Assembly (NCBI GenBank): GCA_037447655.1
Contig: JBBHKE010002773.1
Location: 1-45,000 of the forward strand
DNA: 45,000 nucleotides
Direction of reading: 5' to 3'
Source of the DNA: Zygnema cylindricum
Lineage: Eukaryota > Streptophyta > Zygnematophyceae > Zygnematales > Zygnemataceae
A program made the translations under genes and the position numbers. Positions 9,737 through 20,322 of the stretch are shown here, one piece after another. The notes beneath the pieces were generated by a model, which saw only the letters and a program-made list of their open reading frames with translations, ran no database searches and was not told the origin of the DNA. The first letter of the stretch is position 1. Each line of letters starts with the position of its first letter.

Positions 9737-10715
9737 CACCGCGAATCGTAATTAGAGTAAATTACTCTAATTCGGTCGCTCGAAATTTCGACTCTATCAT
9801 ATGAAATAGAGTAGATGACTCTAGTTTTTTCATTATTCTATTTAAGGTAAAGTTTAATTAGCGTTTTTAATTATAATATAGGTTCGTTTTAAATAGTGTG
9901 GAGTACGAACGGTGTCAGACCGTGCAATATTGTACTTTATTAAGTAAAAAATTACAAATAATGATTTAATATAGGTCGTTGTCATGTAACTGCGTTTTAA
10001 CAAACTGCGTAGTGCAAACGTCATAGTGACGATAAACTATACGTTTTGCCAAATTCTGTACGACTACCTTATTTACAGTAGAGGATATTAGCGTGCCAAA
10101 TTAGAGTACTTAAATAAATCAGAGTAAACTTCATAGTTGAAACAACTCTATCACATAAAATATCGTTGATTACTCTATTCTTTTTTTTTAGTTTTTGTAC
10201 TCTAATTTTTTCATTACTCTAATTAGGTCGCTCAAAATTTCGACTCCATCACATGAAATAGAGTAAACGATTCTAATTTTTTCATTATTCTATTTAAGGA
10301 AAAGTTTATTTAGCGTTTTTAATTCTATTATAGGTTTGTTCTAAATAGTGTGGAATACGGACGGTGTCAGACCTTGCAAAATTGTACTTTATTAAGCAAA
10401 ATCTACAAATTATGATTTAATACAGGCCGTTATCATATAACTGCGTTTTAACAAACAACGTAGTGCAAACGTCATAGTGACGATAAAGTCTACGTTTTTT
10501 CCAAATTATGTACGAATACCTTATTTACATTAGAGGATATTAGCGTACCAAATTAGATCACTTAAATAAATTAGAGTAAACTTCATAGTTGAAAAAGCTT
10601 TATCACATAAATTAGTTTTAATTACTCTAATTTATTTTGTAGTTTTTGTACTCAAATTTATCTTTTTAATTTTTGTACTCTAATTTTTTCATTACTCTAA
10701 TTACGATTCGCGAAG
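9737..10715. mobile_element. Tandem-dimer MITE, 979 bp
   Basis: It is flanked by TA on both sides, with ends CACCGCGAATCGTAATTAGA at 9737 and its near complement finishing at 10715. Inside, two units of about 452 bp follow head to tail (from about 9761 and 10213). Each has ATTACTCTAATT, TCGACTC..TCACATGAAATAGAGTA, AAATAGTGTGGA and CAAACGTCATAGTGACGATAAA in the same order. It is non-coding. Units differ by scattered substitutions, so the duplication is not brand new. Confidence 0.85.
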
Positions 10716-11447
10716 TAGAGTCATATCTCACATCTACCTCAACCACTCTCGTGACAAAAAAATGTACAATTTGCTATACTAGCAAATTTTTGGGTGAGTA
10801 CTCTACAGTTTTACCCTGATCGCAAATAAATTAGGTGACCACCGACAAAAGTTGAAAGCATACTGCGGTCGTCAAGCGATCATATATATCATAGATGTCC
10901 TATCGCATGCTGCTGAAATAGACAAGATTACTGCGTGCATCAATGATTTCGGATTTGTAACATTCGTACCTGACGCCATTTCAAAGTTTTGTATTTGCCA
11001 AAAAATGAAAGTTAAATGAACTAGCAGTGGCGGCGGATTTGACGATCCAGCGACAACTTCCTTTGAAGACGGAGTGGAGGAGATAAAAATACACAAGCGA
11101 AATGAAGCAAAGGCTCAGGAAGTCGCGCTGGGATTATAAATTTCAGAGTACGCTTGTTGTGCACCAAACTAAGGGAAATAGGGGTGATTTAATCGCCTCT
11201 AAAAGTTCAACAAATTAGCGGCGAAAAGTCCTGGCGGCTCTAAAAGTAGCGAACTACGGCGGCGACGGACTACAGCCACCTAACACTCTGCCTTTAGATG
11301 ATGAGGACAATAAAATACGCTACAGAAAGCAACGCCTTTTTTTGTTCAGACAACTTTTTTTTTCGGTGAAATGTATGAAATTTACTAATTTTCTTAAACA
11401 ACTAATATTAATTAGCTGAAAAAATCCATATCGTTAATTGGACAACT
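10716..11447. other. No gene recognised
   Basis: Short open frames only, with no domain or splice pattern that I recognise. The stretch lies between the dimer element and the AT microsatellite and is likely more decayed repeat. Confidence 0.35.
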
Positions 11448-11546
11448 ATGAAATATATATATATATAATATATAATATATAAATATATATAAATATATAA
11501 ATATATAAATATATATATATAATATATATAATATATATATATATAA

Positions 11547-11629
<83 letters not shown>
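11448..11629. repeat. AT/TA dinucleotide microsatellite
   Basis: About 180 bases consist almost wholly of alternating T and A, with a few AAATATATA, AAAG and TACATACATA interruptions. The Tyr-Ile open frames on the minus strand come from the repeat and are not genes. Cruciform extrusion is likely. It lies just before copy B of the longer repeat family. Confidence 0.97.
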
Positions 11630-11630
<1 letters not shown>

Positions 11631-12395
11631 TGAACTTAGGTCTTCACCCTCGCATTGCCGATATCGAAAGGACAAACTTCTTGAAAGCAAGTTTTTGATT
11701 ATTATTCCATCAGGTGGTGCCAACAAAGAACCTTCACCTACGTGTTTTATTAAAATTAAAAACACAGAAGGCCTCTTCTCCATCAAGCTCAGACAGTCAT
11801 CACGGATGCGTTTAGTAACATTAATATTTTATTCTCTTTTCCATCACGTCGTGTCAACAAGGAATCTATCGCTAACATACTTTATTTCGAATGGATACAC
11901 GTAGGTTCATGTTCACACTAAGAGCACATTCAAAGATTCCTAAAGAACAAAATATGAAACTAGTATATGTACCACCAACTGCAAATTAATATTACATGAA
12001 TGTACACTCTGTACGGTTGTGTTTTGTCTCTTATGTCATTGTTTTGTCGTTCGTATTTTGTTGATGAAAATTTTAAAAAAAGCAAGAGCCGCAAACTTTT
12101 GATGTCTATATATGGTGAAACAGGCGCCAAAGGACAGACGTCAACAAATATTTTTTAATGGTTTTTGTTGGATTTGTTTCCCGCTTGTCCGAAGGCGCGC
12201 GACTTATGTCCAAATGCGCGTGGCGTATGCCACATGTAAGCTTTATATCTCACACCCATCGTGGATCGTACGTGACCTTTCCACGTGTAAAAATTTTACA
12301 CATCCAGTATTTAGCTAGTCTCCTCGAGGAGAAGACTAGCTGGATCCTCGAGCTAGTCTCTTCCCCGAGGAGACTAGCTAAACACTAGATAAGAT
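11630..12395. mobile_element. Copy B of the longer repeat family
   Basis: It shares with copies A and C, in the same order, CTTCTCCATCA (about 11774), a GTCGTGTCAACAA line (11848), ATGGATACACGTAGGTTCATG (11890), TTGTTTTGTCGTTCGTAT (12041) and CCGCTTGTCCGAAGG (12181). It closes with CCATCGTGGATCGTACGTGA and a dense hairpin cluster at 12315-12378. No intact protein is encoded; the open frames at 12112-12388 differ between copies. Confidence 0.65.
12315..12378. repeat. Compound hairpin of CTAGTCTCC/GGAGACTAG
   Basis: Four alternating arms CTAGTCTCCTCGAGGAG, GACTAGCTGGATCCTCGAGC, CTAGTCTC and GAGGAGACTAGC can fold either as two small stem-loops or as one long stem. Single-hairpin versions occur at 13911-13945 and 14583-14623 in the related copies, so the structure belongs to the family and this copy has doubled it. 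Confidence 0.75.
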
Positions 12396-13436
12396 GACCA
12401 CTTACTTTGAAAACACATAATCGGACAATCAACCGTTGTCGAGATTACTAAATTTAATGGAGTATTTTCTAGGTTTAAATAACTTAGTAAACATAAAAGA
12501 AAAGCGCAGGCACCCTACATCCACCTCTTCGCTCTATCCCCCATACTTGTTGTAGTCACTGAAAGAAAGAGAGGGTAGTGGAGCCATGGCTTCCTTGGCT
12601 TTCCTTAGGCAGGTCAGAAGAAGTGACATAAGTCACCTTTAACAAAAGGTTGAGTCCGACAAGACTTAAACCTCCAACCGACAAAGCGAGGCAAAGTTGT
12701 CAGCCTTAGCCGGTTTGTCCTTAAAGTCCGTTAGAGTACATGGGGTATGATTACTATTTGAATATATCACAGTTCACTAATCCTATTAACGAAATTATAG
12801 ATAAGTAACATAGAAAAAAATTGGATTTCAGTGCAAACGTGAAATCGCACGAAACAAATTTATCAGACAACGATTTTCAACGGCTAGCATTGAAAGCCGA
12901 TTTGGATCCGACGACACGCATTATCGCCGAGATCCCGGAATGGTCGCTTTGGCGGTTTTTGGGCGCGACATGACTTGGCGCCACGTGGCAAGAAAACATT
13001 GGGAAGCGGGAATCTCGGAGAGCATAAGGACGAGTCTGGAGGAGACCGGCGTCCACTCAATGGCCGAGTCGTACACAGACAGTACAAAAAGTACACGGGC
13101 CACAGTATCTTTTTGTACTCAACGGTCCCCTGATTGGTTCGTATATTAATACATGGAGGTTGTGAGAGGGGTTTAGGACTTAGAGGATTGAGGAGTTAGT
13201 CGCCTCTCTCCCAATGAGCTTGTATATATTTTGGCATATTTGCCACTTAATTTATTATCGCCTAGTTCGACGTTTTCAGTGATTTCTTTTGCTGCGGACT
13301 CAGGGGAGTCTAGATTGTACAAGGAATTTGTTTGCTTACTTGGGTAGCTGTGATCCTTGCTGAAGAAGGGTTACTCAAAAACTATCTAGAGGCTTCCTAA
13401 ATTATGTTGTCTAACGGGGGGCACAAAATTGCAACG
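12396..13436. other. Unassigned repeat-like sequence without a clear gene
   Basis: The 12840-13150 part is more GC-rich than its surroundings and has overlapping open frames on both strands of about 70 codons, but no family resemblance and no conserved reading frame. The 13145-13430 part has a TTAGTCGCCTCTCTCCCAAT and TATATATTTTGG pattern that could be the end of a retroelement terminal repeat, but no partner repeat or primer-binding site is visible in the window. Confidence 0.35.
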
Positions 13437-14832
13437 TTGTTGCCCAAAAGTTTGGAGACTCGTGACGAATCTCAAGTAATAATGTTTTTTATATATATAT
13501 AAAAATAACAGTACGACCCTGGATGGAAATGCATTTTTTCCAGCAATGAGCCTCACTTTTCGCCTTATGGAGGTTCACCCTAAGTTCCCGTTAAGACGTC
13601 GAGAATAGTCAAAGATTTCAAAAGCTCAAAATCTGGACATCGTATATGCCTGGACGTACAAAATTTAAGATTTGTAGAAACGTATTAAATTTCAGTATTT
13701 GTACGTGTTTAATTTATAATGGTGAACCTCCATCAGGCAAAAAGTGAGGTTGCTTACTTGAATAAGTGCATTTTTTGTACATGCCTTACTTTTTTTTTCC
13801 TAACATGATTACCGTAGATTCGCCTAGATTTTACAAAATTTTGGGCGACAATGTCGACCGTCCGATTTTGTGTTTTCGAAGCAAGCTCTCATTCTATCCA
13901 GTATTTGGCTAATCTCATGCCTTGTTTTTTAGGAGGAGACTAGCTACACGCTGGATGTGTAAAAGATGTACACGTGTAAAGGTCACATAAAAACGATGGA
14001 TGTGAGTCCTCCCTTGTTTTTAAGAATTGAGACTAGCTACACACTGGACGTGTAAAATCTATACACGTGTAAGGGTCACATAAGATCCACGATGGATGTA
14101 AATTAGGTTGCTTCTCCATCAGGCACCGACAATAATCGTACAAAAACGTTTACTGACACTAATATTTCGTTCACTTCTCCATCAGGTCGTGTCAGCAATG
14201 ACATCTATCGCGTATGTGTTTTATTTCGATTGGTGCACGTAGGTTCCTCTTCTGACAGCGAACATAGTCAAAGATTCAAAAGCATAACATTTGAACTTGT
14301 ATCCGTACAGCCAGCCGCAAAATTATATTACATGCGTTTACAATTTGTACGTTTGTGTTTTGTTCTTTTTGTCCTTGTTTTGTCGTTCGTACTTCGTCGT
14401 GGCGCCGCAAATTCCGGATGTTAGCGGATGGTGGAGGAGGCGTCATGGCATATTCTTCGACAAACATTTTCACGTTGTTTTCGTTGGATTTGGTTCCCGC
14501 TTGTCCGAAGGCACGTGGCAAATGTCAGAAGGCGCGTGGTTCGTACGTGACTTTTCCACGCGTAAACAGTTTACACGTCCGGTGATTGGCTTGTGTCCTC
14601 CCTGAGGAGAGTAGCCAATCACTAGACAAAGTGACCTTTTGCTTCGAAAATTCATAATCGGACGGTAGTCGTTGTCGCCCAAATGTTCGCTGGATCTTGA
14701 CGAATCCCCATTAATCATGTTTTATAAAAAATAAAATAAAAAGTACGGAAATGAGCTGGATTTGTACGAAAATGTACGTTTTTCCAGTAAACAACCCCAC
14801 TTTTCGCCCGATGGAGGTTCACCCTGAGTCGA
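13437..14832. mobile_element. Copy C of the longer repeat family, with repeated edge
   Basis: The roughly 150-bp edges at 13437-13585 and 14674-14832 are the same sequence in the same orientation. Both run from a TTGCCCAAA / TCGCCCAAA line through GACGAATC and TTTTTCCAG to CACTTTTCGCC..ATGGAGGTTCACCCT. Between them lie two repeats of the ACACGTGTAA..GGTCACATAA line (13972 and 14063) and the family order CTTCTCCATCAGGCACCGACA, GTCGTGTCAGCAA, TTGTTTTGTCGTTCGTA, CCGCTTGTCCGAAGG. The directly repeated edges would fit a tandem arrangement or terminal direct repeats. No transposase or polymerase domain is seen. Confidence 0.6.
13552..13755. repeat. 29-bp inverted pair of the CACTTTTCGCC..GGAGGTTCACC motif
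   Basis: The sequence from 13552 (CCTCACTTTTCGCC, then TGGAGGTTCACC) is repeated as its complement ending about 13755 (GGTGAACCTCCATCAGGC, then AAAAGTGAGG). The 204-bp interval could be a small MITE on its own, or two element ends facing one another. Confidence 0.6.
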
Positions 14833-15350
14833 AGTTCCATCACGTAGAGTTTGTAAGCCACGTGTTCTAAATTGGTTGGCGCCACGCAAGCTATGATCAG
14901 ATTTTAAATATCTTTCAAATTTTAAGCACCGACAAACTTAACTTTAAATCTTGACTTGCGTACCATGTACCTGCGTACGAAGTAATCATACGACAAAACT
15001 TTTATACATTTTGCAAATGCCAGTCTGTACGCCAGCTCATTTTTTAGGGTTTTAGTTTTCGAACATAACGAAAGTCTTTTGAGAGAAATAGTGTGAAAAA
15101 CAAAAGTTATCGAAAATAGCGTGACGAGGGAATGTTACGAAACATCGATTTTATTTTCGGTTGTATTTTGGAAACCGCGTGTCATAAGCAAATCTTAAGA
15201 TTTTTCGTTGGTTTTCCATCATGACACGTAGCTTAATCGTCCATCGTGTCACTTCTTTTTTTATGTATCTGCCAACCCACCTCCTCGAAGTGGGTTGACA
15301 GTTACAAGAAAAAATGAAGCGAACTCCTCGCAGATGAACATGCGACGACC
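14833..15350. other. No gene recognised
   Basis: AT-rich, with only short open frames. A local inverted pair, CAACCCACCTCC / GTGGGTTGACAG near 15270-15302, can form a small hairpin. Nothing else stands out. Confidence 0.35.
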
Positions 15351-16673
15351 AATATTACCTCAAATACCTTCAGAGAGTATCGGCAAGATTCTCCGTAATG
15401 TAGTTTTTCGTATAAAAACAAAATAGGCGGGTACGATTTGGTACAGAGTGTCGCGAATTTATGTAAACTACGCCACTTTCCGCTTGATGTAACTTCACCC
15501 TAAATGAAATGTCGGTGTGTGCTTTCACAGTGGAGCTCACGTGAAGTGAGTAACTCCCTGCTCGCAACCATTTTATTTATATGTGGCTGCCTTAGTTTTG
15601 TTACCGTAAATTTGCGCTGGCTGTGTGAATTGTTCTTTTTTTTTTTCATGATGGTCGACTTTCGCAACCGCAACACTTTTTTAACCGCCGTTATAATTTT
15701 TCTCCAGTCAAAGTTGTTCGACGGATTTACCGTCAAATCTGAACTAAAGGTACGTAGCTTGTATGAAAATATACATAAAATGTACAATTTATGACAACTA
15801 CATGCGCGCAGCAAAAATCGTCTCTGCGATTAACAATTCCCTATAAAAAATACTTCATGCAAGGAAACATAGCAGATTGTATTACACTCCCTTAAGTATT
15901 GTAATTAACAAACTATGATCTTCGGCTTATAAAATTCGCCACCAAATTAGAGTTATTAACTCTAATAGTGTTATTTATCGAAGACCCATTAGCTATATTC
16001 GATATGTACCTACTTTTGGCTACCCTATAATCGATCAATCCCTTCGATATATATGGAAGCTCACTACCGTGATGTTTTACCAATACATCGGGATTGATAT
16101 GCCAATATATGTCTACAGTGATACATCGGGGCGACATTGGGTTCCAAAAACATTTCAAAAGCGCGCCCCTCCCCTGTTGCCCCCGGAAACGTACAATATT
16201 AATGTACGGACATATACCTCCCACCAAATATATCAAAATATTTTTTATTGGTCCCCAAGCGATATATCGAGTCTTCAGCCGTTCGATATTTTATATATCG
16301 AATATCAAATTTATCATGATTAGTTTTTACCCAATATATAACATTATTAATAAGTAATAACAACGGGAAGTGTATTATAAGTGTGCGATACAATAATCCA
16401 CTAATAATATCAATTTCATACAACGTCAAATGAAAGTACAACGTGAATCGTTATTAATGTTAACAACATTAATTCGGCTAGCCTAAATCATGTCCATTAA
16501 ACCTAAAACACAATTAATGATACCTTTTCTTAAGCTTAGGGCGATGTTCCATCAGCCGAAATATGAGGTTGTTTAAAAAAACCATGACCTCTCCATACAA
16601 CGCCGTACCACTTGCTTCAAAACAACATTACGGAGAATCTTGCCAATCTTCTCCAAAGGTATTGGAGGTATTG
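15351..16673. mobile_element. Long-TIR element of about 1.3 kb with nested pieces
   Basis: The arms at 15351-15503 and 16537-16673 are inverted copies. The outer part is AATATTACCTCAAATACCTT / AATACCTCCAATACCTTT followed by GGCAAGATTCTCCGTAATGT. The inner part is the CACTTT.CGC..GATG..ACTTCACCCTAA motif shared with the copy C edges. Between the arms lie one arm of the 19-kb palindrome family (15508-15843) and a TATCG-rich foldable block (15990-16330). Non-coding throughout. No target duplication could be fixed. Confidence 0.7.
15508..15843. repeat. Single arm of the large foldback family
   Basis: From GTGTGTGCTTTCACAGTG through CTCACGTGAAGTGAGTAACT, ACCATTTTATTTATATGTGG and GTTGTTCGACGGATTTACCG to CTCTGCGATTAACAATTCCC, the order matches the right arm at 19730-20822, but without the two TA-flanked insertions present there. 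It therefore provides related pre-insertion sites for both. Confidence 0.85.
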
Positions 16674-18026
16674 ATGATGGTTGGAAATTCACTCGCGAGG
16701 CATTCGCTCTAAACGGTTATATAATTCATTACCCAACAAGGAGATGGGTAAACTGTTACAAAAATCGAAGAGTTGCGATAGGTCCACGATAAAGATAAGT
16801 GTAATGATGGGCTACCACCATAATTCTCAAAATTTGCATATGATATGTACCTCACACGAAGTGGACGCGAGTCCACCAACATCCAACGGAAAATCCAAAA
16901 GTGATTTCCTAACGTTGTTTCGTCACGCTATTTTTTGTCACGCTCTATCGTCATGTTATTATCGTCATCTTTTCCGTTTCGTTGTTTTGAAAACAAAAAC
17001 CTTCAAAATAGTTGATTTATAATGCAAGGTGGTGGTAACTTGTAAACGAGTTTTGTTAACCGACGAATTCGTACCTATGTACGTGGTACACAAATGACCA
17101 ATTTAAGTCAAATTTTGTAGGTGTGAAAAATCTTTAACGTTTTCAATATCCAACTTTAACTTGCATGGTACCACTCAAATCATAAAACGTGGTTTACGGG
17201 CTTTACACGATAGACCGTCGTCCAAAAAAATATTAGTAATGTTGGTTGTACAATTGCAATATATCTTAACGGGACTTCACCCTGAGTAAGGTGACCAAAT
17301 TTAACGACGCCGCCTATCGTTAGAAGAGTTAGTGTCACTAGTTCTATTGCGACCTGCTTTGGCCAGATATCACAAAAAATGTTAATAACACTACTTGCAC
17401 AAGTGAACTACTTTTTGTTGTGTCTCCATGCATTATATTAGTTTGTTAATTATAATTTCAAATTAACACAAAAATTTTTAACGATAATAAAAATAGTCCG
17501 TGTAGTGTCAATTACACACACAAGTATTTAAAATAGTGTATTGTACGAAATATGCTAATCCGTACTTTAATTGCTCGTTATCACGTATAGAAGTACATAT
17601 AAAGTCGTCAATTGACGACGTTGACACAAGAGAGCGAGTGGTACCACACGGGAAAGCACACTCATACTTTATTTAAAGTATTAAAAGGTTAAAGAAAACC
17701 ATGTGAGCATGCTTTCACATGTCTAAACGTCGATTATGTGAACATAGACCAAAGACGTAGAGAAGTTAATGTAAATGTTTTTATGGCTTTAGGTCATTAA
17801 ACCCAAAAGCGTGTTAAGAATAAAATTGTGTTCCATTTAAAATTTTATCACATTAAGAAAAATGCAGCAAAAACCAGTGCCCTACTACCCGACGGAGTAT
17901 ATTTTTTCGTTTCGCTATCGAGGTCTCGCATGTGAAGAAAGAGACTTCAAATTAAATTTTATTACATCTATCTACGTTTAGTTTGGATGTATGCTTATCA
18001 CCTACCCATGTCTCATATGTGAAATA
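16674..18026. other. Diverged repeat fragments, no gene
   Basis: A 113-codon open frame at 16681-17022 has no recognisable domain. The 17520-17830 stretch is a diverged copy of the family seen at 18240 and 22010, with CGTCAATT..GTTGACAC, TTTCACATGTCTAAACGTCG and ATTATGTGAACAT lines. Nothing here supports a gene. Confidence 0.45.
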
Positions 18027-18557
18027 CACCTTGAATTGATATTAACATTAATAACGCTAATTGGACCCCCTTAATTTCGACCCTTTAACCTAAAATATAA
18101 TTCATAACTCTAATTGTTTTTTTAGATTAATACAGGTAGTGTTTAACTAATGTTAATAACTCTAATTCGGACAACTTTTAAATGGTGTAGTGTACAATAC
18201 GTGTGAATCCGTACAAAACTTGCTCGTTCCATCGTACAATTTTATAAAAAAAGTGTTTAAAAAAGGCGTCGACACGCGAAAGTGAGTGCGTCGACACAAA
18301 AAAACACACTCAAATTTGATTCCCAATGATAAAAACGGGGGAAATTAACGCGAACGTGTCCTCACATGTTAAAACGTCGAATATGTCAACACAGGCTATA
18401 CCGGCTACACTATGGGAAAAATGTTCCCAAATTAAAGTTATGCATAAATTTGAGTTAATTTTCTCTTGGCGAAAAGCCTTGAACCTTGATTAGAGTTAAT
18501 AGCACTAATTGGTTTTCTACACTAATTATTTCTTTACGCTAATAGCGATTCACTGTG
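18027..18557. mobile_element. TA-flanked MITE, 531 bp
   Basis: The left end is CACCTTGAATTGATATTAAC at 18027 with TA before it. The right end is TTACGCTAATAGCGATTCAC up to 18557 with TA after it. The interior has AATGGTGTAGTGTAC (18181-18195), a diverged version of the recurrent ACACTATTTAAA module, and the CTCACATGTTAAAACGTCG line shared with 17713 and 22105. It is non-coding. Confidence 0.7.
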
Positions 18558-19136
18558 TAACTTCTCACTATGCGCGCGTTGTTAATTGTGCAGTAAATGT
18601 CCTTTCCCATATCCTTCGTACAAGGTCGCTCTAGTGAACAAACATTTGTGTTATCAAATTTTGCAGTCAAATTTTATTGAAACCCCTATTACCCGAGAGT
18701 CCGGTAAAGTACATTAATAACGTTAAACATTTTTCGGGAGCTCAAAAAATATTTTCTTATTATAGAGTTTTGGATTTACTCGCGATCAAAAGGTGAGACC
18801 ATTGCTTATCGATTGCTCCGTAACAATAATAATCAACAGTTAATTTTTTTTTCACGACTTTATCGAGGGCCAATGGTGTACTCTTTGTTTGCGTGAAACA
18901 CACGATACCGTAGTGGTACTACATGTTGGGGTGAGGGGGGGAGGGTTGATTGGGGGACTTCCGAAATGACGTTTGTTCCCGACGCGTGGAAATACTATAT
19001 TATGGCCTACAAGGAAAAAAAAAAATCCAACGGAATTCATAATTATTTAATTGCGCGTAGGCAGTTAAACGGCCAGTTCGACTGCCACGCACAACAAGGC
19101 AACCTACGTAAAACCAAAAGGTCGATTACAAAAAAG
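18558..19136. other. No gene recognised
   Basis: Short open frames only. The stretch includes poly-A and poly-T runs near 18847 and 19016, and a GGGTGAGGGGGGGAGGG purine run at 18929-18945. It lies between two transposon fragments. Confidence 0.35.
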
Positions 19137-19432
19137 GAATTGCTATCGCAAAGACTATTTTTGCTGCGCGCACGTAGTTGTCAGAAATTATACATTTGAA
19201 GTGCAGTTTAGTACAAGTTTCGTATCTTTGAGTTCACATTTGACGGTCAATCCGTCAAACAACTTTGATTGGCAAAATATTTTAACAACGGTTAAATAAG
19301 TGACGCGCCATAACCAAACAATTAGAATGTATGATTTTTTCCAAAATTTTCAAATTCTTAAATAGCGTACACCACGGTAATTATTTTTATACGCTAAAAA
19401 AACTTACACGCTAATAACGATTGGCGGTGTAG

Positions 19433-19780
19433 TTTCTCACTTCACGTGAACTCCAGTGTGAGAGCACATACTGAGTTACTGACATTTAACTTAGCCGCAA
19501 AAATAGAATCTAATAGCGAACCGTTACGTTGAACTTGGACACAAATTAAAGGACGACCTCATATGTATAAATTAACTCGCACGATATTTTTTACGCGGGT
19601 ACGCTTTCTTATTTTGTACGAAGCTTATTTCGTTTCGTGCGAGTTAATTTATACATATGACGTCGTCCTTTAATTTGTGTCCAAGTTCGGCGTAACGGTT
19701 CGCGATTAGATTCCATTTTTGCGGCTAAGTTAAATGTCAGTGTGTGCTCTCACAGTGTGAGCTCACGTGAAGCGAGTAAC
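19433..19780. repeat. Near-perfect palindrome with 150-bp arms
   Basis: The arms at 19433-19583 and 19636-19780 read as complements over almost their full length, for example GGACACAAATTAAAGGACGA at about 19537 and TCGTCCTTTAATTTGTGTCC at about 19663. They are separated by a 52-base loop. Substitutions between arms are few, plus one short extra segment (GAGTTA) in the left arm. Such a structure can extrude as a cruciform and, if transcribed, would give a hairpin of more than 140 bp. Confidence 0.93.
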
Positions 19781-19782
19781 TA

Positions 19783-20322
19783 CACCGCGAATCGTTAGTA
19801 GTGTCAAAGTTTAAATAGCGTTGAAGAAAATTTACTGTAATCGATGCTAATTAAGAATCTGATTTTTTTCCAAAAAAAAGTGTATTCTAATTTCGACGTT
19901 TATGCTAATTTGGGAACAGCAAAAAGGGAATATTCGGCGTACGATTATATACATTAATATATGTATCCGTACAAAATATTAGAAATCGTACGCTGTCGCG
20001 AATTTAGAATATCCGTACATGCCATACTAATTTATGTGTCAGACTAATCCCATTTTTTTAAGCGCATGTTCCTATGCGTGCGCGTCTGATTTAATTCATT
20101 TTTTGTAAATTTTCACTTGAAAAGGTACATTTATGTACCGTCCGACATCGACCGTACACCGCACTATTTAAATTTTACTGTACTTTCGGGCTTTACGCTA
20201 TTTTGTACGGTACCTTAATTAACGTCAAGGAAAAATTAAAATAATGTATCATATTTGAGGAAAAAAATCAAAATTTTAAGAACCCAAATTAGTGACTTTG
20301 ACACTAATAACGATTCGTGGTG
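19783..20322. mobile_element. TA-flanked MITE, 540 bp, inserted in the foldback element
   Basis: The ends are CACCGCGAATCGTTAGTAGTG and the complement of CACCACGAATCGTTATTAGTG, with TA on both sides (19781-19782 and 20323-20324). The interior includes GTACACCGCACTATTTAAA at 20153-20171. The uninterrupted relative at 15540-15570 joins the two flanks directly, supporting insertion at a TA-like dinucleotide. Confidence 0.88.

Noticed and set aside
11408-11786. Tyr-Ile repeat open frames on the minus strand
   Set aside because: They are translations of the AT microsatellite.
12884-13149. Overlapping 60-70 codon frames on both strands in a GC-richer patch
   Set aside because: There is no recognisable domain, both strands are equally open, and the location is inside repeat sequence.
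13140-13440. LTR-retrotransposon terminal repeat
   Set aside because: No second copy, primer-binding site, polypurine tract or polymerase domain is visible in the window.
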